From positions 1 through 10,876 of the forward strand of contig CAIQLZ010000037.1 in NCBI GenBank assembly GCA_903872785.1: a DNA stretch of 10,876 nt, written 5' to 3'. The number at the start of each line of letters is the position of its first letter. Within the stretch, counting starts at the first letter, position 1. Under the pieces are notes generated by a model that searched no databases, had not been told where the DNA came from, and saw only the letters and a program-made list of their open reading frames with translations. This DNA comes from Candidatus Levyibacteriota bacterium. Lineage in GTDB: Bacteria; Patescibacteriota; Microgenomatia; Levybacterales; UBA12049. A program made the translations under genes and the position numbers. Of this stretch, positions 7,863 to 10,876 are shown piece by piece.

Positions 7863-8765
7863 ATGAATAAGATTTCAGCTGTAGTATCGGTTTTTAACGA
7901 AGAGAAAAAGATTGAGAAGTGCTTACGTTCTTTGGCTTTTGCGGATGAAATAATAGTCATTGACAACGGCTCTACGGATAGAACAGTTGAATTAGCAAAA
8001 AAATTTACTGACAAAATTTTCAGTCAGGAAAACGATCTTTTAAAAATTGATATTCAGAAAAATTTTGGTTTTGAAAAGGCAACTTATAATTGGATTTTAA
8101 GTATTGATGCTGATGAAGAAGTCAGTTCCAAACTTGCGGAAGAAATTAAAGAAAAGATTGAAAATTCCGTAAACGGATATTATATACCTAGAAAAAATAT
8201 AATTTTTGGAAAATGGATTCGGCATTCGGGCTGGTATCCTGATTTTCAGTTGCGGCTTTTCAGAAAAGGAAAGGGAAGCTTTACCAAATCTCATGTTCAT
8301 GAGTCTTTGTCTTTAAATGGAAAAGCAGATTATCTTAAAAATGAACTTATTCACTATAATTATGATTCAGTATCTCAATTTTTTCAAAAGGCAATTAATG
8401 TCTATATTCCCAGCGAAGCAAAAAATTACCTTGATAAGGGTTATATTTTTAGCTACGCCGATGTCATACGTTTTCCGCTGAAAGAGTTTTTAAGCAGATT
8501 TTTCTTAAGGAAAGGATACAAGGATGGATTTTATGGACTGGTGCTGGCAATGCTGATGGCTTTTTACCATTTTTTGGTATTTGTGAATATTTGGGAACTT
8601 AACAAATTTAAAGATTTAAATGAAGAGCAAACACAAAAACTAATTAAAAAAGAGTTTTCAAGATCGAAAAAAGAGCTGTCTTTTTGGTTTACAAAAGAAA
8701 AGATTGATAAAAGCAATAATCCCCTGAAGAAAGCAATCTATAAATCGCTTGGCAAAATCCTCTAA
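7863..8765 (+). CDS. GT2 glycosyltransferase, WaaE/KdtX-like
   Basis: 300 residues. VSVFNEEKKIEKCLRSL (8-24), ADEIIVIDNGSTDRT (27-41) and SIDADEE (80-86, with D82/D84 as the DxD) form the GT-A core. The central segment GWYPDFQLRLFRKGKG (123-138), VHES (145-148) and HYNYDS (164-169) is characteristic of the WaaE/KdtX group, named for a beta-1,4-glucosyltransferase of lipopolysaccharide core. A hydrophobic stretch at about 223-246 probably docks the protein on the inner membrane face. A charged tail follows (about 250-300). The role is addition of one sugar to a membrane-linked acceptor in the cytoplasm before flipping; donor and acceptor are unknown. Lipopolysaccharide itself is not implied, since Patescibacteria generally lack it. 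The ATG begins immediately after the flippase stop, without a Shine-Dalgarno, so coupled translation is likely. Confidence 0.85.
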   Translation: MNKISAVVSVFNEEKKIEKCLRSLAFADEIIVIDNGSTDRTVELAKKFTDKIFSQENDLLKIDIQKNFGFEKATYNWILSIDADEEVSSKLAEEIKEKIENSVNGYYIPRKNIIFGKWIRHSGWYPDFQLRLFRKGKGSFTKSHVHESLSLNGKADYLKNELIHYNYDSVSQFFQKAINVYIPSEAKNYLDKGYIFSYADVIRFPLKEFLSRFFLRKGYKDGFYGLVLAMLMAFYHFLVFVNIWELNKFKDLNEEQTQKLIKKEFSRSKKELSFWFTKEKIDKSNNPLKKAIYKSLGKIL

Positions 8766-8774
8766 GTAAATTTT

Positions 8775-9695
8775 ATGAAGAAGGTTTTTATTCTGATACT
8801 CAATTTTGAAAGCCGGGAAAATACTATGGATTGTTTGAGGTCAGTAGATAAGACAATAAGCAAAAATTTCTCTGTAAATATAGTTTTGATAGATAATAAT
8901 TCAAAGGAGAATTTTTATCTGGATAAGGATTTTAAAAGCAGAATCCCTATAAAAATCATCAAAAATGATTCTAATTTAGGGTTTTCCGGAGGAAATAATG
9001 TTGGAATTAAATATGCCCTTGAAAATGGAACTGATTATGTTTGCTTATTAAACAGCGATACGACTGTTGATGGATTTTTCCTGGAGAATTTAATTAAAAT
9101 TGGGGAAACAAATGATAGGTACGGCATATTAGTGCCCAAAATTTACTTCGCAAAAGATTTTGAATTTCATAAGAATAGGTATTCAGGAAACGAAATTGGA
9201 AATGTCTTGTGGTATGCCGGAGGAGAAATGGATTGGGCAAATGTCATTGGCCATCACAGGGGAGTTGATGAAGTAGATAACGGTCAATTTGATGAAATTG
9301 AAGAAACAGAGATTGCCACAGGGTGCTGCATGGTAATTAAGAAAGAAGTTTTTAACAAGATTGGATTTCTTGATAGGAAATATTTTTTGTATTACGAGGA
9401 TGCGGATTTTGGCATCAGAGCAAAAAGAAATAAGTATAAAATTATTTATGTGCCGACATCTATAATTTGGCATAAAAATGCCGGATCAGCAGGAGGATCT
9501 GGATCCGTACTCCAAGATTATTATATAACGAGAAACCGCTTACTGTTTGGATTTAAATATGCTCCAATCCGTTCAAAATTAGCACTCTTTAAGGAAAGCT
9601 TATTTTTGCTTTTTAGAGGAAGACCATGGCAAAAACGGGGCATAGTAGATTTTTATATGTCAAAATTTGGCAGGGGGAGTTATAATGATTTCTGA
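8775..9695 (+). CDS. GT2 glycosyltransferase, rhamnosyltransferase (WbbL/RfbF)-like
   Basis: 306 residues. The start KKVFILILNFESRENTMDCL (2-21) and VLIDNNS (37-43) lead into NLGFSGGNNVGI (67-78) and LLNSDTTV (91-98), where D95 stands in the position of the metal-binding DxD. ATGCCMVIKKEVF (181-193), GFLDRKYFLYYEDADFGIR (197-215) and IIWHK (230-234) complete the signature of the WbbL-type GT2 group (cd04186-like). ITRNR (251-255) is also typical of it. Many members transfer rhamnose from dTDP-rhamnose, but the group also uses other sugars. No dTDP-rhamnose synthesis gene is present here, so the donor is unproven. It is predicted to act in the cytoplasm on a lipid-linked glycan together with the preceding GT2. 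It starts 9 bp after that gene with no clear ribosome binding site. Its last codons contain the ribosome binding site of the next gene, which it overlaps by 11 bp. Confidence 0.87.
   Translation: MKKVFILILNFESRENTMDCLRSVDKTISKNFSVNIVLIDNNSKENFYLDKDFKSRIPIKIIKNDSNLGFSGGNNVGIKYALENGTDYVCLLNSDTTVDGFFLENLIKIGETNDRYGILVPKIYFAKDFEFHKNRYSGNEIGNVLWYAGGEMDWANVIGHHRGVDEVDNGQFDEIEETEIATGCCMVIKKEVFNKIGFLDRKYFLYYEDADFGIRAKRNKYKIIYVPTSIIWHKNAGSAGGSGSVLQDYYITRNRLLFGFKYAPIRSKLALFKESLFLLFRGRPWQKRGIVDFYMSKFGRGSYNDF
9673..9679 (+). promoter_or_regulatory. Strong Shine-Dalgarno for the terminal membrane protein gene
   Basis: GGGGGAG ends 5 bases before the ATG at 9685 and lies inside the last codons of the rhamnosyltransferase-like gene. 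It is the only strong, well-spaced Shine-Dalgarno in front of any gene in the window. It decides the start at 9685 over the next in-frame ATG at 9706. Confidence 0.65.
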
Positions 9696-10876
9696 TCCGT
9701 CATTCATGCAGTCTATATTACATAGTCTTTTTTATACTCTGGCATTTATTCTTTCTATTTTTTTGGCTTTTTATATTCCCGGCAGAGTAATCCTTGGGAA
9801 AATATCAAAAAATACTGCTTGGAATTTTGAGAAACTCATCATAAGTTTGGTTGTTGGGATGGTGTTATGGGCATATCAAGCAATTATCTTTGGATATTTG
9901 GGGATAAGATGGTTATCTTATGGATACTTATTATTTTTTATTTTTTTTTGGATTCGACAACAAAATGCACATACATTTTTTTCTACACTTAAAAGAAAAT
10001 TCATAAACATCAAACCAAACTGGTTGCTTTTATTGGTTTTTATAGTTGGAATTTTCGGACAAACCCAGCAATTTTTCATAACAGGACTTACATTATCAGA
10101 CGGTATACGCATATTTTCTCCGGCTTCCGATGATGCATTTTGGCATTTGGCATTAACATCCGAGATTGTTCGCCGAATTCCGCCAATCGAACCTGGCCTA
10201 GCGGGGGTGTTGGTACATAATTATCATTATTGGGGAAATGTTGTTATTGGGGAAATAATAAGAGTATTTCATTTATCTCTTTTACAGGCGCAATTTCAAA
10301 ATATGTATATTTTTGTTTCGTTTATTTTAGGTGGTATTGCGTACTCTTTGGCAAAAAAGTTAAACTTTTCAAAAACCGGAATTACACTTTTTGTATATAT
10401 GCAATATTTTTCGTCAGACATTATTTATTTACTGACGGTAATTACTCGCAAAGCATTTATTTTTACAGTACATCCATTGGAGGATGGAACAATGTTTTTA
10501 GAAAATCCTCCTCGGGCATTTGCTGCCATTGTTGCTTTTTGTGGCTTGATATTTCTTGTAGATTGGTTAAAAGACAAGCGCTTTAAAACAGGACTTATGG
10601 TAGCGATACTTTTTGGCTCTGTTATTGGATTTAAGGTTCATACGGGCATTCCGATTATTGGCGGGTTAGCTATTCTTAGTATCTATTTTTTAATCATTAG
10701 GCAGTGGCGTATGCTTATTATTCCAATTATTACAGCAATAATAAGCTTTGTTATATATTTTCCTGTAAATGGAAATTCTGGATTACCGTTTATTGCACCA
10801 TTTGAAATGTCCCGTATGTTTAGTGCTCAGACAAATCTTTTTCTGAGTCACCTTGAGCTTGCGAGGCGGATTTATC
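9685..10876 (+). CDS. Large GT-C-like polytopic membrane protein (3' partial)
   Basis: An open frame starts at ATG 9685 and runs off the right edge with no stop: 397 complete codons plus one base. Hydrophobic helices occur at about 13-32, 50-72, 76-90 and 113-131. The outer segment SPASDDAFWHLAL (145-157) follows, with an Asp pair (149-150) and His154 in the place where GT-C glycosyltransferases carry their catalytic acid. Then come PPIEPG (166-171), HNYHYWGN (178-185), ENPPRAF (273-279), GFKVHTG (315-321) and further helices. From memory this resembles a family of large, mostly 'hypothetical' GT-C-like proteins of low-GC and CPR bacteria; I cannot give it a family number. A role in outer-face glycosylation is inferred from fold and neighbours. 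Ten of its 16 arginines use CGN codons, unlike the AGA/AGG-rich genes upstream. It overlaps the previous gene by 11 bp. Confidence 0.75.
   Translation, partial: MISDPSFMQSILHSLFYTLAFILSIFLAFYIPGRVILGKISKNTAWNFEKLIISLVVGMVLWAYQAIIFGYLGIRWLSYGYLLFFIFFWIRQQNAHTFFSTLKRKFINIKPNWLLLLVFIVGIFGQTQQFFITGLTLSDGIRIFSPASDDAFWHLALTSEIVRRIPPIEPGLAGVLVHNYHYWGNVVIGEIIRVFHLSLLQAQFQNMYIFVSFILGGIAYSLAKKLNFSKTGITLFVYMQYFSSDIIYLLTVITRKAFIFTVHPLEDGTMFLENPPRAFAAIVAFCGLIFLVDWLKDKRFKTGLMVAILFGSVIGFKVHTGIPIIGGLAILSIYFLIIRQWRMLIIPIITAIISFVIYFPVNGNSGLPFIAPFEMSRMFSAQTNLFLSHLELARRIY

Larger units (their letters stand above)
1..10876 (+). other. Interior of one long polycistronic unit for surface glycan assembly
   Basis: All nine genes are on one strand. 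Junctions are: overlap 4 bp (318-321), overlap 11 bp (2674-2684), overlap 4 bp (4230-4233), gap 7, gap 8, gap 0, gap 9, overlap 11 bp (9685-9695). None of the gaps has room for a promoter or a hairpin terminator. Both ends cut a gene, so the unit extends beyond the window in both directions. Co-transcription is inferred from spacing. Confidence 0.8.

Noticed and set aside
7863..8765. Assigning the WaaE-like GT2 to lipopolysaccharide core synthesis
   Set aside because: The similarity is to the GT2 group as a whole. No Kdo, heptose or lipid A gene is in the window, and the inferred lineage generally lacks lipopolysaccharide.
319..9695. Possible recoding of TGA as glycine, as in Gracilibacteria and SR1
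   Set aside because: TGA ends three genes (319-321, 4231-4233, 9693-9695) exactly where the protein families end and the next start overlaps. No conserved domain needs TGA to be read through.
10230..10586. A + strand open frame of 118 codons near the right edge
   Set aside because: It is a frame shadow of the membrane protein starting at 9685, whose frame stays open through this stretch and carries ordered GT-C-like motifs. The shadow product is Cys- and Tyr-rich nonsense.

Overview
The window is AT-rich (roughly one third G+C by eye) and densely coding. All recognisable genes lie on the + strand. They look like genes of a small-genome bacterium of the Candidate Phyla Radiation (Patescibacteria), most likely Microgenomates-like. 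That placement is inference from protein style: YfhO-type and 'PTPS-related' multi-pass membrane proteins stacked in tandem, an ALG5-like GT2, AT-rich codons and weak ribosome binding sites. No marker gene is present to prove it. TGA ends three genes at sensible places, so the standard bacterial code applies, not the UGA-glycine code of Gracilibacteria/SR1.

Layout: (1) 1-321, the 3' end of a GT39/ArnT-like membrane glycosyltransferase. (2) 318-2684, a YfhO-family membrane protein. (3, 4) 2674-4233 and 4230-5666, two tandem paralogues of the PTPS-related (PF10131-type) membrane family. (5) 5674-6399, an ALG5/DPM1-like GT2 predicted to load a sugar onto a polyprenyl phosphate. (6) 6408-7862, a MOP-superfamily (Wzx-like) flippase. 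(7) 7863-8765, a WaaE-like GT2. (8) 8775-9695, a rhamnosyltransferase-like GT2. (9) 9685 to the right edge, the first 397 residues of another large GT-C-like membrane protein. Neighbours overlap by 4 or 11 bp or are separated by 0-9 bp, so the window is the interior of one polycistronic unit. No internal promoter, terminator, RNA gene, mobile element, CRISPR array or gene-free stretch was found.

The genes fit a cell-surface glycan or glycoprotein pathway. Cytoplasmic GT2 enzymes (7, 8) would extend a lipid-linked glycan and the flippase (6) would turn it outward. The GT2 of gene 5 would make a polyprenyl-phosphate-sugar donor, and the GT-C-like proteins (1-4, 9) would use such donors on the outer face of the membrane. 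The unusual points are the number of GT-C-like proteins beside a single donor-loading enzyme, and the complementary domain losses in the tandem pair. Gene 3 keeps the C-terminal beta-domain but lacks a family loop; gene 4 keeps that loop but lacks the beta-domain. At gene 9 arginine codon use and ribosome binding site strength change, which hints at a module boundary.
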